Assembly: GCA_009379915.1 (NCBI GenBank)
Contig: WHSV01000033.1
Span: forward strand, 1 to 33,815
Origin: Actinomycetota bacterium
GTDB lineage: Bacteria > Actinomycetota > CADDZG01 > WHSQ01
Direction of reading: 5' to 3'
DNA length: 33,815 nt
The notes under the pieces were generated by a model that made no database searches, was not told the origin of the DNA, and worked only from the letters and a program-made list of their open reading frames with translations. Of this stretch, positions 22,738 through 31,202 are shown one piece after another; within the stretch, counting starts at the first letter, position 1; each line of letters begins with the position of its first letter. The position numbers were made by a program, and so were the translations under genes.

Positions 22738-23157
22738 ATGAAGAACATGCTCGACGAATTCAAAGAGTTCGCGCTCAAGGGCAACCTCATCGAGCTGGCG
22801 GTTGCTTTCATCCTCGCCCTCGCCTTCAGCGCGGTGGTCCTCTCGCTGGTAAACGACGTCGTCCTTCAGATCATCGCAGCCATCGTGGGACAGCCGAGCT
22901 TCGACGGGCTCTCGATCAACCTCAACGACTCGTCTATCCGCTACGGCGCGTTTCTGATGGCCCTGATCAATTTCCTTCTCGTCGCGTTCGTTCTGTTCCT
23001 GATCGTCAAGGCGGTCAACAAGCTGCAGCGGCCGAACCGAGAAGCACCGGCCCCCGCGACTCGCAACTGCCCCTTCTGTTTCACCGTGATTCCCGCGGCC
23101 GCGACCCGATGCAGTGCGTGCACCAGCGAGGTCGCACCGACCGAGCCGGCCAGGTAG
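22738..23157 (+). CDS. mscL: Large-conductance mechanosensitive channel MscL with C-terminal zinc ribbon
   Basis: 139 residues. N-terminal helix MKNMLDEFKEFALKGNLIELAVAF and first membrane helix AVAFILALAFSAVVLSLVNDVV are the MscL signature; the second membrane helix is at about 70-92. MscL opens under extreme membrane tension to release solutes on osmotic downshock. Instead of the usual charged C-terminal helix, the tail carries a zinc-ribbon pattern, Cys111-x2-Cys114 and Cys125-x2-Cys128. GGAGG lies 7 nt before ATG 22738. Confidence 0.93.
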   Translation: MKNMLDEFKEFALKGNLIELAVAFILALAFSAVVLSLVNDVVLQIIAAIVGQPSFDGLSINLNDSSIRYGAFLMALINFLLVAFVLFLIVKAVNKLQRPNREAPAPATRNCPFCFTVIPAAATRCSACTSEVAPTEPAR

Positions 23158-23163
23158 CCCCGC

Positions 23164-24066
23164 TCAGGGGGCGAGTGTGACCGGAACCTCGATCATGTTT
23201 ATAGGCCTGCCCGTCTCGGCCGACTCCTCGTAGACCTGGACGGTCGCCTCGGTCGGTTCCTCGACGTCGAACTCGACGTTCTCGGAGAAGTCGCCGCGGC
23301 ATCCGGACCCGCACGTCGCGGTCGTAAACGTCTCGGCAAGAACCTCACCGCCGGCGCCGACGATGCGGATCAAGACGTTCGCCTCGAACACGTTGGCGGT
23401 TCCGGCCACCGTCACAGGGCTGTCGACCTCGGATTCGCCCAAGGGACGATTGACGATGATGGCCGGTGAGAAATCCTCGAAGTCGGCTCGGGTGAAGTAC
23501 TTCTCGAAGACCAGACCCGCCTCCGAGAAGATCTCGGGCCGTTCCCCATCGAGCAAGAAGGTGACGCGCTTGACCGTCGGGAACTGAGTCAGGGTGAAGG
23601 TCACCTGCGCGAGCCTCATGCCCGCCGACATCGTGCCTCCGCCGGACTCGAACTCCGACGATAGGTCCACCGTCGCAGTCCCACGCTCGATGCTCAGGCT
23701 GTTGATCTCGGTTGCGGGTGGGACGGCCGACTTCAGGTTGCCGGCCCCCGCCGGTCCCTCTATCAACGCTCTCAGAGCCGCCGAGCCGACGCGCGGGATC
23801 GCGTCGATCGTGGCGATCGCCGGAGCCAACCGGTTGCCGGTGGAGAACCAGACTTGGAACGAAACCGTTTTGTTGTCCTCGTCGGGTGGTGATGGCTCCT
23901 CTGCGGGCGACGGATCTTCTGTGGGTTCCTCCGATGGCGTTGGGTCCTCGGTGGTCGCGGCCTCGGTGGTCTGATCCGGGGTTTCGGAGTCGTTGCTGCA
24001 CGCGCCGAGGAGCGCCAGAGCGGCGGCGCAAGCCAGAGACGCTTTCCGCAACCTCATCGTCGTCAT
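23164..24066 (-). CDS. Lipoprotein with GerMN and Gmad2 domains
   Basis: 300 residues from ATG 24066 (GGAG 9 nt upstream). Signal peptide with lipobox LLGAC, then a Thr/Glu/Pro-rich linker of about 50 residues. A GerMN domain follows (VWFSTGNRLAPAIATI...ALRALIEGPAG...INSLSIERGTATVDLSSEFESGGG), and then an immunoglobulin-like Gmad2 domain (PLGESEVDSPVTVAGTANVFEANVLIRIV...GCRGDFSENVEFDV). The GerMN-Gmad2 pairing is known from spore germination and cell-envelope lipoproteins; in non-sporulating actinobacteria it is thought to act at the cell wall. It converges with mscL, 6 nt apart. Confidence 0.88.
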   Translation of the reverse strand: MTTMRLRKASLACAAALALLGACSNDSETPDQTTEAATTEDPTPSEEPTEDPSPAEEPSPPDEDNKTVSFQVWFSTGNRLAPAIATIDAIPRVGSAALRALIEGPAGAGNLKSAVPPATEINSLSIERGTATVDLSSEFESGGGTMSAGMRLAQVTFTLTQFPTVKRVTFLLDGERPEIFSEAGLVFEKYFTRADFEDFSPAIIVNRPLGESEVDSPVTVAGTANVFEANVLIRIVGAGGEVLAETFTTATCGSGCRGDFSENVEFDVEEPTEATVQVYEESAETGRPINMIEVPVTLAP

Positions 24067-24207
24067 CGAATCAACTCCGTTCTCGAGGATCTCGAGGAGT
24101 CCATTGTTAACGTCCTCTGTCCATCTGACGACCAAATGGCCCCAAGAGTTGCGGAGCGGGACTTGAGATTGTTTTGCTGCGGAGCTCGACGTGGGAGAGT
24201 AACCATC

Positions 24208-25155
24208 GTGTCGGATGAAAGTCGGGCCGTGAAGACTGACGCGGAGCTCCCTCCCCCACCGGCCAGCCCGGTCTGGACGATGCCCCTGCGCCTTACTCCT
24301 TACAACCGCACAATGGGGTTCTTCAGGGCCCTGTTTCCCATCGTCACGGCCGTCGGGTTGATCGACTTCATCGTCTCTCAGCTCGATCCGGACAGGAACC
24401 TGGCGGGGAACTTCATTCTGCTCGCGGTGATGTGGCACGCGGGAGCAGCCCTGGCGTGTCTGGGAATCCTCATGATAAGGCCGGCCTTCACGCGCACGGC
24501 GCGCCTCGATGTCGACCCGGAGGGCGTGGCGATTATCCATCCCGGTGTGCTCCGACGACCGCTGAGAATCCCCAAATCGGATATCAGACTGGCCGCGGTC
24601 GACTCGACCGTCCCTCCCAGGCAGTTCCATGTCGGCCCCCGAGATCACCGGAGGTTTCCGATCACCGCACCCCACGGCTACGGGGGGCCTCCATTGCCCG
24701 AATTCCTGTATTCGCGCGTCGGCGGCTCGCCCTTCCCCTTGATCAGTCATGTCGGGGACCCACCGAACGTCCTGCTGCTGCTGAATCGGCCGGAGAAGCT
24801 CAACGGAGCGCGGCGTACCCACAAGGTGATGGCGGCCAAGGGACCAATCCATCTCGCCCGCCTGCATCAGGAGTCCCACGGGCTGCTCCTTCGGGTCGCC
24901 GAGCCCGAGCAGGCTCGCAGAGCGTTCCACCAGCACGAACTGCTCAGTAATGTGACGGGTCGCGATGTCCTCGCCGTCGGTCCGGGCCCTGCTCAACAGG
25001 AGCGGGCCCGCACCTACAACACGCGCGCCAACCTGCTGGTGGGAGCGATCATCCTGCTGAACTTCGGCCCCCTGATGCTCATCGAGGGAGTGGGGCCAAC
25101 CGAGAACTCGGTGCTACCGATCTCGTCTGAGATCGCTCCTGCGGGGAGGCCCTGA
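24208..25155 (+). CDS. Membrane protein of unknown function
   Basis: 315 residues from GTG 24208, chosen for the GGGAGAG ribosome-binding site 8 nt upstream; the frame is open to 24136 but without a signal. A Pro-rich N-terminus precedes two membrane helices (about 50-70 and 78-100), a soluble middle part with RLDVDPEGVAIIHPGVLRRPLRIPKSDIRLAAVD that suggests a PH-like membrane-adjacent domain, and a single C-terminal membrane helix (about 278-298). No catalytic motif is recognised. The following gene starts 1 nt after its stop, so the two are an operon. Confidence 0.7.
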   Translation: MSDESRAVKTDAELPPPPASPVWTMPLRLTPYNRTMGFFRALFPIVTAVGLIDFIVSQLDPDRNLAGNFILLAVMWHAGAALACLGILMIRPAFTRTARLDVDPEGVAIIHPGVLRRPLRIPKSDIRLAAVDSTVPPRQFHVGPRDHRRFPITAPHGYGGPPLPEFLYSRVGGSPFPLISHVGDPPNVLLLLNRPEKLNGARRTHKVMAAKGPIHLARLHQESHGLLLRVAEPEQARRAFHQHELLSNVTGRDVLAVGPGPAQQERARTYNTRANLLVGAIILLNFGPLMLIEGVGPTENSVLPISSEIAPAGRP

Positions 25156-25156
25156 C

Positions 25157-25882
25157 GTGGTCGACTCCGCCGAGGACCTCTACGGGTTGCCGCTGGACGA
25201 GTTCACCGCCGCTCGAAACGCGCTGTCGGCCGAGCTCAAGAAGGCCGGCGACGACGAGTCGGCCGCCGCGGTCAAGTCGTTGAAGAAGCCCCCGGTCAGC
25301 GCATGGGCGATCAATCAGCTCGCGCGATCAGACTCGGACGACGTGGCGGCCCTGCTCGAAGCGGGTGAGCGACTGCGTCGCGCCCAGGACTCGGTGATGG
25401 AGGGATCGGATCCGGCGGGTCTTCGCTCGGCCATGGCGGATCGGCGTGAGCTGGTCACGGAGCTGGCGCGGCGAGCGGCCAAGACGCTCGAGAAAGAGGG
25501 GGCCAAGCCCAGTCGAACCCACCTCGACCGCATCTCGGCGACCCTCATGAACGCGGCCGTCGACGACGATGCGAGGGAGGCTCTGCGCTCGGGAACTCTG
25601 GCGGCCGACGTCGATGCCACCGAGGAGCTCGGCGGAGCCTGGACGCTTGCTGCGGTCCCGGACCTGGACGAGCGGCCCGCGGTCGAGGTGCGCGCCGCCC
25701 GCAAGGAGGCCGAGCGGCTGAAGCGCGAGGCGGACGACGCCGAAGCGATGGCCGCCGAGATGGCCCAGGAGGCCGAGCGAGCCCGCAGCATCGCGGACCA
25801 GGCGATGCAGGCGGCCTCCGATGCGCGCCGATCGGCGCAGGAGGCCCGACGCCGAGCCAACGAAGCGCGCCACAACCTCTGA
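25157..25882 (+). CDS. Conserved actinobacterial protein with C-terminal coiled coil
   Basis: 241 residues from GTG 25157, with GGGGAGG 8 nt upstream in the end of the preceding gene. The N-terminal part (LYGLPLDEFTAARNALSAELKKAG, PPVSAWAINQLAR) is a conserved actinobacterial signature of unknown role. Residues 170-241 are a continuous Ala/Glu/Arg-rich coiled coil (KEAERLKREADDAEAMAAEM, QEARRRANEARHNL). No membrane segment or enzyme motif is present, so a structural or scaffolding role is possible. The tandem array begins about 160 nt downstream. Confidence 0.78.
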   Translation: MVDSAEDLYGLPLDEFTAARNALSAELKKAGDDESAAAVKSLKKPPVSAWAINQLARSDSDDVAALLEAGERLRRAQDSVMEGSDPAGLRSAMADRRELVTELARRAAKTLEKEGAKPSRTHLDRISATLMNAAVDDDAREALRSGTLAADVDATEELGGAWTLAAVPDLDERPAVEVRAARKEAERLKREADDAEAMAAEMAQEAERARSIADQAMQAASDARRSAQEARRRANEARHNL

Positions 25883-26041
25883 ACTGGGGGACGCCGAGCC
25901 CGTCGAGCAACGACCAGTTGCCGTGGCAGTGGAACTGGACGAGCCCACTCACAGACATTCTTGGCTGCGACGAGCAACCGTCCCACCCGTCGAACCAGGG
26001 TCGTCTCATATATGTCTCCTATGTCTCCCGGGAAACCCTGC

Positions 26042-26688
26042 TGGTCGTACTGGTCGTAGTGGTAGGCACCGACCGCACCGACCGCACCGACCGCGGGCCC
26101 GGATCAGAGCCGCCCTCGCCCACCGCTCGAGATAGGTCTCTCGAGGAAATTCACTGGTCGTACTGGTCGTAGTGGTAGGCACCGACCGCACCGACCGCAC
26201 CGACCGCGGGCCCGGATCAGAGCCGCCCTCGCCCACCGCTCGAGATAGGTCTCTCGAGGAAATTCACTGGTCGTACTGGTCGTAGTGGTAGGCACCGACC
26301 GCACCGACCGCACCGACCGCGGGCCCGGATCAGAGCCGCCCTCGCCCACCGCTCGAGATAGGTCTCTCGAGGAAATTCACTGGTCGTACTGGTCGTAGTG
26401 GTAGGCACCGACCGCACCGACCGCACCGACCGCGGGCCCGGATCAGAGCCGCCCTCGCCCACCGCTCGAGATAGGTCTCTCGAGGAAATTCACTGGTCGT
26501 ACTGGTCGTAGTGGTAGGCACCGACCGCACCGACCGCACCGACCGCGGGCCCGGATCAGAGCCGCCCTCGCCCACCGCTCGAGATAGGTCTCTCGAGGAA
26601 ATTCACTGGTCGTACTGGTCGTAGTGGTAGGCACCGACCGCACCGACCGCACCGACCGCACCGACCGCACCGACCGCACCGACCGCAC
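26042..26688. repeat. Tandem array: five 113-bp units plus a partial sixth
   Basis: Units begin at 26042, 26155, 26268, 26381 and 26494 and look identical by eye; a sixth starts at 26607 and breaks off at about 26688. Each unit contains three 9-bp TGGTCGTAN-type words, three copies of CACCGACCG (six in the last unit, 26632-26685), the palindromic GCGGGCCCG and a perfect hairpin CTCGAGA-N6-TCTCGAG. The unit length is not a multiple of three and every frame hits a stop, so it is not coding. The array lies between two convergent genes. GG-rich spacing on either strand would allow two-tier G-quadruplexes. Imperfect inverted sequences flank it (26023-26036 and 26689-26705). Confidence 0.92.
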
Positions 26689-26743
26689 GTTTCCTGAGGA
26701 GAGACCCTGTGCGCGCTTTTGAGGAGGTTCGTGCTCGGCACGT

Positions 26744-26773
26744 GGCGAGGCCCCCGGAATCCCGGGCCTCGCC
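26744..26773 (-). terminator. Terminator of the secreted protease gene
   Basis: GGCGAGGCCC (26744-26753) and GGGCCTCGCC (26764-26773) form a perfect 10-bp GC-rich stem, 15 nt after the protease stop codon on the minus strand. No U-run follows. Confidence 0.65.
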
Positions 26774-26788
26774 ATGGACAAGCTGGAT

Positions 26789-27664
26789 CTAGTAGAGCGG
26801 GTCGGGGATCAGGCTCGCCGTCGAGACGGGGCCCGCCAACGCCTCCATCCGGCTGATCGTCGTCCCCGCGATGAGGGCCGGGAGATAGTCGGTGCCGACG
26901 ACCAGGTGGGTCAGGTTTCCTGCGGCCGCACCCGTTGCGTTGCGAACCCCGGAGCCCGAGTCGCCGGGCGAGGCAGCGCCGTCCCAGCCGTAGGCCGCGT
27001 TGTTGTTACCGGTGTCGCCGGGACCCGTGTAGGTCACCAAACCGGCGCGCGGCGTTCCACCGGTGCCGATCACGAGACCGTGACCGGAATGTACGACGGC
27101 GTCGCCGAACCGCGGGTTCGCCGAGCCGGTCGGACCCGCCCAGTGGGCCATCGACGGGTTCACGTACTGCTGCATCGCCGGATAGATGTCGATCAATGCG
27201 AAGTCGTCGCCGATGCCGTTGTTGCGCCTCAGCGAAACAGTTCCTATGTTCATGAGAAGGCCGGGCGCGGCGACGATGGTGACCTCGTCACCGACGTTCG
27301 CACAGTGACCGGCGGTTCCGATCTCGGTCCCGTTGCCGAAGACGAAGTTCGTCGTGCAACCGGCAGGAAAAAGAATCCACGATCCCGGACGGATCCCGGT
27401 GAAGGCGAGCCCGCTCGCCGGAATCTCGAGGTCGACGCCTTCGGGGACCGCGACCGTCTTGCCCTTCTTGCCCGCGGCCACCGCTCTGCGATGCAGCTCG
27501 GCCGTATACCAATCGGGAGCCTCCTCCTTCAGCTCGACGGCGCGCGCGAAGTCGGGACGAGCGAGCGCCCCTCCGAGAAGCTTCGGAGACTTGGCCCCCG
27601 CCGTCGTGAGGGGCAAACACAGCATCGCTGCAAGTGCTGCTACGAGAACGAACTTGAGTCGCAT
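26789..27664 (-). CDS. Secreted trypsin-like serine protease (S1 fold)
   Basis: 291 residues from ATG 27664, with AAGGAG 6 nt upstream. Sec signal peptide MRLKFVLVAALAAMLCLPLT followed by AGA cleavage site. A propeptide-like stretch of about 70 residues precedes the protease domain. Catalytic residues are His120 in GTAGHC, Asp154 in GDDFALIDI and Ser236 in SPGDSGSGV; Cys103 and Cys121 may form the disulfide next to the His, as in S1 enzymes. Substrate preference cannot be stated. It is a single-gene unit with its own terminator. Confidence 0.88.
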   Translation of the reverse strand: MRLKFVLVAALAAMLCLPLTTAGAKSPKLLGGALARPDFARAVELKEEAPDWYTAELHRRAVAAGKKGKTVAVPEGVDLEIPASGLAFTGIRPGSWILFPAGCTTNFVFGNGTEIGTAGHCANVGDEVTIVAAPGLLMNIGTVSLRRNNGIGDDFALIDIYPAMQQYVNPSMAHWAGPTGSANPRFGDAVVHSGHGLVIGTGGTPRAGLVTYTGPGDTGNNNAAYGWDGAASPGDSGSGVRNATGAAAGNLTHLVVGTDYLPALIAGTTISRMEALAGPVSTASLIPDPLY

Positions 27665-27861
27665 CGGCGCTCCTTGGTAGCAAGACGGCATCCCAACCGA
27701 GACCGTCTGGGTCGGCTGCTAGGTAGGGATTCGCCCTAATTAGTCACGGTTCCTGCCTCGAGACCGCGCCGGAGACACCCCCAGAAGCGGTGATCGGCTG
27801 GTCGCTGGTTGATGTCGTACGAACCTGCAAGAATCCGCTGAAAAAAGGGGAGGGAACTTCG

Positions 27862-28245
27862 ATGCTCTCAGACACTCGAGTCGTAGCAACTCTGCCGGTC
27901 TCGGACCTCGGGCGTGCGAGGCGCTTCTACGCCGACATGCTGTCCTTGGAACCCCTACGGGAGCTGCCCGAGGGCCTTCTCTACGAGTGCTCCGACGGGA
28001 CTCGCTTCCTCTTGTATGTCACGACCGGCGTGCCCTTTGGCGAGCACACTCAGCTCGCGTTCGTTGCGAGCGATCTCGAGTCGGAGGTCGCCGATCTGAA
28101 GTCCGACGGCGTCGTCTTCGAAGAGTACGACCTTCCGAACCTGAAGACCGTGCACTCGATCGCTTATACGCAGTCCGGGCAGTCGGCGTGGTTTCGCGAC
28201 AGCGAGGGGAACCTGCTGGCCCTGAACCAGCGCGACGAAGACTAG
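27862..28245 (+). CDS. VOC (glyoxalase/bleomycin-resistance) family protein
   Basis: 127 residues from ATG 27862, with AGGGGAGGG 8 nt upstream. The two beta-alpha-beta-beta-beta modules are seen as ATLPVSDLGRARRFYADMLSLEP...FLLYVTT and TQLAFVASDLESEVADLKSDGVVFE...SAWFRDSEGNLLALNQ. Metal-binding positions are incomplete: the Glu of DSEGNLLAL is present, but the N-terminal His of glyoxalase I is missing, so it may be a binding protein rather than an enzyme. It converges with the reductase gene at 28304. Confidence 0.85.
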   Translation: MLSDTRVVATLPVSDLGRARRFYADMLSLEPLRELPEGLLYECSDGTRFLLYVTTGVPFGEHTQLAFVASDLESEVADLKSDGVVFEEYDLPNLKTVHSIAYTQSGQSAWFRDSEGNLLALNQRDED

Positions 28246-28303
28246 CCTTCAATACGAGCCCAGGACCAGAGCCAGTTGCTCGCGCCCTCCACGAATCGGA
28301 CCC

Positions 28304-28942
28304 TTAACCACCGTGTTTCATCGGAACCGTGTTGCCCTCCGGCGGAATCGGGTGCTCCTTCAACATGCGGGCGAGGTGCACCACGTTGTGCGACATCCAC
28401 GACGCGGTCTTCTGCGTGTAGGCGCTCGACCAACCGTCCGCCTCGATGAACGACGGACCCGGACCGGCGTCGCCGAGCCAGTAGGTGTCGGCATTGGGCG
28501 GGATCGTGCAACCCAGGTGCGAGAGATTGAAGAGCGTGGTCGAGGCCGCATCGTGGGCGCCGTCCTCGTTGCCGGTCACCACCACTCCGGCGACGGTGTT
28601 GTACAGCGGATACTGCCCCACCTCGTTCGTCGAGTTGTACGTTCCATCGAGCCGCTCGATGACGAGCTGGCAAACGCTCGACCTCACCCCGAACCAGATC
28701 GGAGTCCCGATGATGAGGATGTCCCCGGCGATGATCTTCTCGAGTATCTGCGGCCACTCGTCACCGTCGCCCTCGTCGGACGAGACGCCGAAAGGAACGT
28801 TGTAGTCGACTATGCGAATGGATTCACACGCGACATCGAGGTCCTCGAGATGGTTCACGACATGGTCCATCAGAGCCTGGGTATTGGAGACCTCGGGTGA
28901 CGTCTTGAGCGTGCAGTTCAACAGCACCGCGGAAAGGCGCAT
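28304..28942 (-). CDS. Flavodoxin-like NAD(P)H-dependent oxidoreductase
   Basis: 212 residues with the FMN-reductase/flavodoxin fold: LNCTLK...SNTQALMDHVV phosphate loop at 8-29, IIGTPIWFG in the second FMN loop near 80, and GVVVTGNEDGAH in the third near 125. Relatives are NADPH-dependent FMN or quinone reductases; the electron acceptor is not known. AGGAGG 6 nt before ATG 28942 overlaps the stop codon of the preceding permease gene, 9 nt upstream, so the two are co-transcribed. Confidence 0.88.
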   Translation of the reverse strand: MRLSAVLLNCTLKTSPEVSNTQALMDHVVNHLEDLDVACESIRIVDYNVPFGVSSDEGDGDEWPQILEKIIAGDILIIGTPIWFGVRSSVCQLVIERLDGTYNSTNEVGQYPLYNTVAGVVVTGNEDGAHDAASTTLFNLSHLGCTIPPNADTYWLGDAGPGPSFIEADGWSSAYTQKTASWMSHNVVHLARMLKEHPIPPEGNTVPMKHGG

Positions 28943-28951
28943 CTCAACCTC

Positions 28952-30160
28952 CTACTTGGACGGCTCACGGTGTAGACGTTCCCACCAGCGGCTCGTGGAC
29001 CGGTCATCCTTCGCCTGCTTGTTCGCCGCCCTCACCTCTTCGAAATCGGTCTCGGTCGTCATCTCGGACTCGAGAACCTCGTGGCGCCGAACGAAGGTTC
29101 CGATCGACGCCTGAATGATCGCGGCCGCGGGCAACGAGAGGAACGCTCCGAGCGGACCGGCAAGACTTCCTCCTGCAATCGCCGAGCCGATCGCGACGGC
29201 CGGATGCAACTGCATCGTGTGTTTCGTCAGGTGGGGGCTGAGAGCGTAATTCTCGACCTGTTGGTAGATGAGGATGTACACGAGAACGACGAGTGCGTCG
29301 AAGGGCTCGTTCAGCAGCGCGACGAGTATCGGCAGGACCGATGCGATGTAGGTGCCCACGACCGGAACGAACTGCGAGAAGAGTCCGGACCACAGCGCGA
29401 GAGGAAGCGCGAACGGGACTCCGAGAACTCGCAGAAGGATGTAGAGAAGACCTCCGTTGATCAACGCCAGCAGCAGTCTCGAGTAGAAGTACGCGCCGGA
29501 TTTGTCCACCGCGATCTCCCACGTCGCGAGCACCTCACGCTGGCGCCGCGGAGGCAACAACGAACAGATGCTCCGCCTCACCTTTGGTGCATCCGCCACC
29601 AGATAGAAGGTGAACAACAGGATCGTCAGGAGCTCGAACAATCCCGAAAGTACGGCGGCGCCGAAGCCGAGCAGGTTGCCCGCGACGTCCGCGCCGTAGG
29701 TGCGCAGAGCCCCCTCGATATCTTCCGCCTGGGTAGCCGCGTCGGTAACGGAAAGGTCGAGGCCGAACCAGTCATTGGCTCTCTCGGAGATCGTGTCGAG
29801 CCAGCCCGGAACCTCGGCGACCAGATCCCTGATCTGGCTGATCAATAGAGGGACCATCGAGACGAGCATGACGATGCCGAGCAATATCACGCCGAACAGG
29901 ATGAACCCCGTCGCCGCCCCGCGGCGCCAACCCTTCTGAGCGAGAAAGTTCACCGCGGGCTCGATCGCAAAGGAGAGAAACAGCGAGACGATGACCATGA
30001 AGACGAGGTTTCGCACTCTCAGGAGACCCTGCAGCAGCAGGTAAGCAGCGACGAAGTAGAGGATGACGGTTATGAGTAGCTTGGGTATCCAGGGGGGCAT
30101 GCCCGCGCCGGGGCGCTGGCCCTCTCGCTCTAAGTCGAGCGCCTCTGGAGGAGTGCTCAA
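28952..30160 (-). CDS. AI-2E family transporter (PerM/YhhT type)
   Basis: 402 residues starting at TTG 30160, with GGGAGG 6 nt upstream. About eight membrane helices; the family features PAVNFLAQKGWRRGAATGF near residue 70, a long periplasmic-side loop (120-165) and LAGPLGAFLSLPAAAIIQ near the end are clear. Members of this family export autoinducer-2, Na+/H+ or other solutes; the substrate cannot be given. The last 45 residues are a charged cytoplasmic tail. It is operonic with the flavodoxin-like reductase. Confidence 0.9.
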   Translation of the reverse strand: MSTPPEALDLEREGQRPGAGMPPWIPKLLITVILYFVAAYLLLQGLLRVRNLVFMVIVSLFLSFAIEPAVNFLAQKGWRRGAATGFILFGVILLGIVMLVSMVPLLISQIRDLVAEVPGWLDTISERANDWFGLDLSVTDAATQAEDIEGALRTYGADVAGNLLGFGAAVLSGLFELLTILLFTFYLVADAPKVRRSICSLLPPRRQREVLATWEIAVDKSGAYFYSRLLLALINGGLLYILLRVLGVPFALPLALWSGLFSQFVPVVGTYIASVLPILVALLNEPFDALVVLVYILIYQQVENYALSPHLTKHTMQLHPAVAIGSAIAGGSLAGPLGAFLSLPAAAIIQASIGTFVRRHEVLESEMTTETDFEEVRAANKQAKDDRSTSRWWERLHREPSK

Positions 30161-30214
30161 TCGGTGCCTCCCAGCCCGTTCCCTTTCGCCTCGCAGAAGC
30201 GTACTCCGAGGTAT

Positions 30215-30244
30215 TTGGTTTCACCGTATTCATGGAGGTAGGTT
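30215..30244 (+). promoter_or_regulatory. Promoter of the CBS-domain gene
   Basis: TTGGTT (30215-30220), an 18-nt spacer and TAGGTT (30239-30244). The GTG start lies 7 nt after the -10, so the transcript is probably leaderless. Confidence 0.5.
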
Positions 30245-30251
30245 CTCAAGC

Positions 30252-30623
30252 GTGGACATCGGGTCGGTTGCAACCGTGCAGGTCTTGACCGTGGGGCCGC
30301 GTCACTCGCTTTCCGAGGTGGCCCGCATGATGTACGCCAGACGCAGTGGCTCGGCTGTGGTCCAGGGCGAGGGAGAGAATCCCGGCATCATCACCGAGCG
30401 CGACCTGCTGCGCGCAGTGGCCGAAGGAGCCGACCTGTCTTCGGCCCCCGTCGAGGACTACATGACCGCGAACGCGATCACCGCGTCCTCGTCGTGGGAT
30501 GCGGAGAAGGCGGCGCGCTTGATGCTCGAGCACGGTTTCCGCCACCTCGTAGTCATCGACGACTCGGGCCGGGTCGAGGGCATCCTCTCGATCCGCGACC
30601 TCGTAAAGGCCCTTCTGAACTGA
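30252..30623 (+). CDS. CBS-domain pair protein
   Basis: 123 residues from GTG 30252; the frame is open upstream but the domain begins directly here and a promoter sits just before it. Two CBS motifs: VLTVGPRHSLSEVARMMYARRSGSAVV...GIITERDLLRAV (about 10-60) and ITASSSWDAEKAARLMLEHGFRHLVVIDD.GRVEGILSIRDLVKAL (about 75-122). A CBS pair binds adenosyl ligands such as AMP, ATP or SAM. Having no other domain, it probably acts as a sensor on a partner protein that I cannot identify. It diverges from the AI-2E transporter gene. Confidence 0.88.
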   Translation: MDIGSVATVQVLTVGPRHSLSEVARMMYARRSGSAVVQGEGENPGIITERDLLRAVAEGADLSSAPVEDYMTANAITASSSWDAEKAARLMLEHGFRHLVVIDDSGRVEGILSIRDLVKALLN

Positions 30624-30632
30624 CGGGGGTTG

Positions 30633-31202
30633 CTAGCGGGTGGGGGAGGCCTCGCGCGGGGACCTCATTCGGCGTAAGAGATCGCCAATCGTGGCGAGTG
30701 GGTTGTAACCGACCTGCCGGTAGGAGATGGTCTCGACCGGAACTCCGTAGACGGACAGGGCCTCGGCGGCCTTACTTTGATCCCAGTCGGCGGTGCGCTG
30801 GATTACGAAAAGACGGCGCGGATACGCGTACTGAGCCCGATACCCCTTGGATCCTGGGATCAGCTTTCCCCACAGCGACACCTCGCCGACGACGTCGATC
30901 GCAAGGCCGGTGAGTATCTGGCGACGAAGGTGCGTGAGATCACGCGCTGCGTAGATTCCGCAGCGGCACCTTTCACCTGGAGCGTCGTGCATCTCGATTC
31001 GCATTCCCGAGATGAAGCGGTAGCGAACGTCGATACCGGTGTGTTTTATGGCCGGGCAGCGCGCCTTGAAACGGGTGTTCGGCTGCCAGAGGAAGCCCCT
31101 CGCCCCCGATAAGGAATGGAGCAGACCTGCTTTCTTGTCGACTCGCCAGTACCGCCACCCGACGACCGGTTCGATGGCGTCGGGAACTGCAAAGGAGGTC
31201 AC
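30633..31202 (-). CDS. Conserved protein of unknown function, CxCGIYA motif
   Basis: 189 residues from GTG 31202, which overlaps the stop codon of the small upstream gene (GTGA). Features: VGWRYWRVDKKAGLLHSL near the N-terminus, FKARC at about 45 and the Cys-rich turn GERCRCGIYAARDL at about 76-89, then a beta-rich stretch with VGEVSLWGKLI. Similar W-rich proteins with a C-x-CGI(Y/H)A motif occur in actinobacteria and their phages, without known function. The three cysteines might bind a metal. It ends 10 nt from the convergent CBS gene. Confidence 0.7.
   Translation of the reverse strand: MTSFAVPDAIEPVVGWRYWRVDKKAGLLHSLSGARGFLWQPNTRFKARCPAIKHTGIDVRYRFISGMRIEMHDAPGERCRCGIYAARDLTHLRRQILTGLAIDVVGEVSLWGKLIPGSKGYRAQYAYPRRLFVIQRTADWDQSKAAEALSVYGVPVETISYRQVGYNPLATIGDLLRRMRSPREASPTR

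Noticed and set aside
26042-26688. The array as a CRISPR
   Set aside because: The units are contiguous and near-identical over 113 bp with no unique spacers, and no cas genes are nearby.
26006-26781. Serial 81-codon minus-strand frames in the tandem array
   Set aside because: They arise because a 113-bp unit shifts frame each repeat; they overlap each other, lack ribosome-binding sites, and end in the same stop word.
14288-30222. Shared word GTACTCCGAGG near 14289 and 30200
   Set aside because: Only about 11 exact bases; one copy lies between convergent genes and the other in a promoter, so a common function is unlikely.
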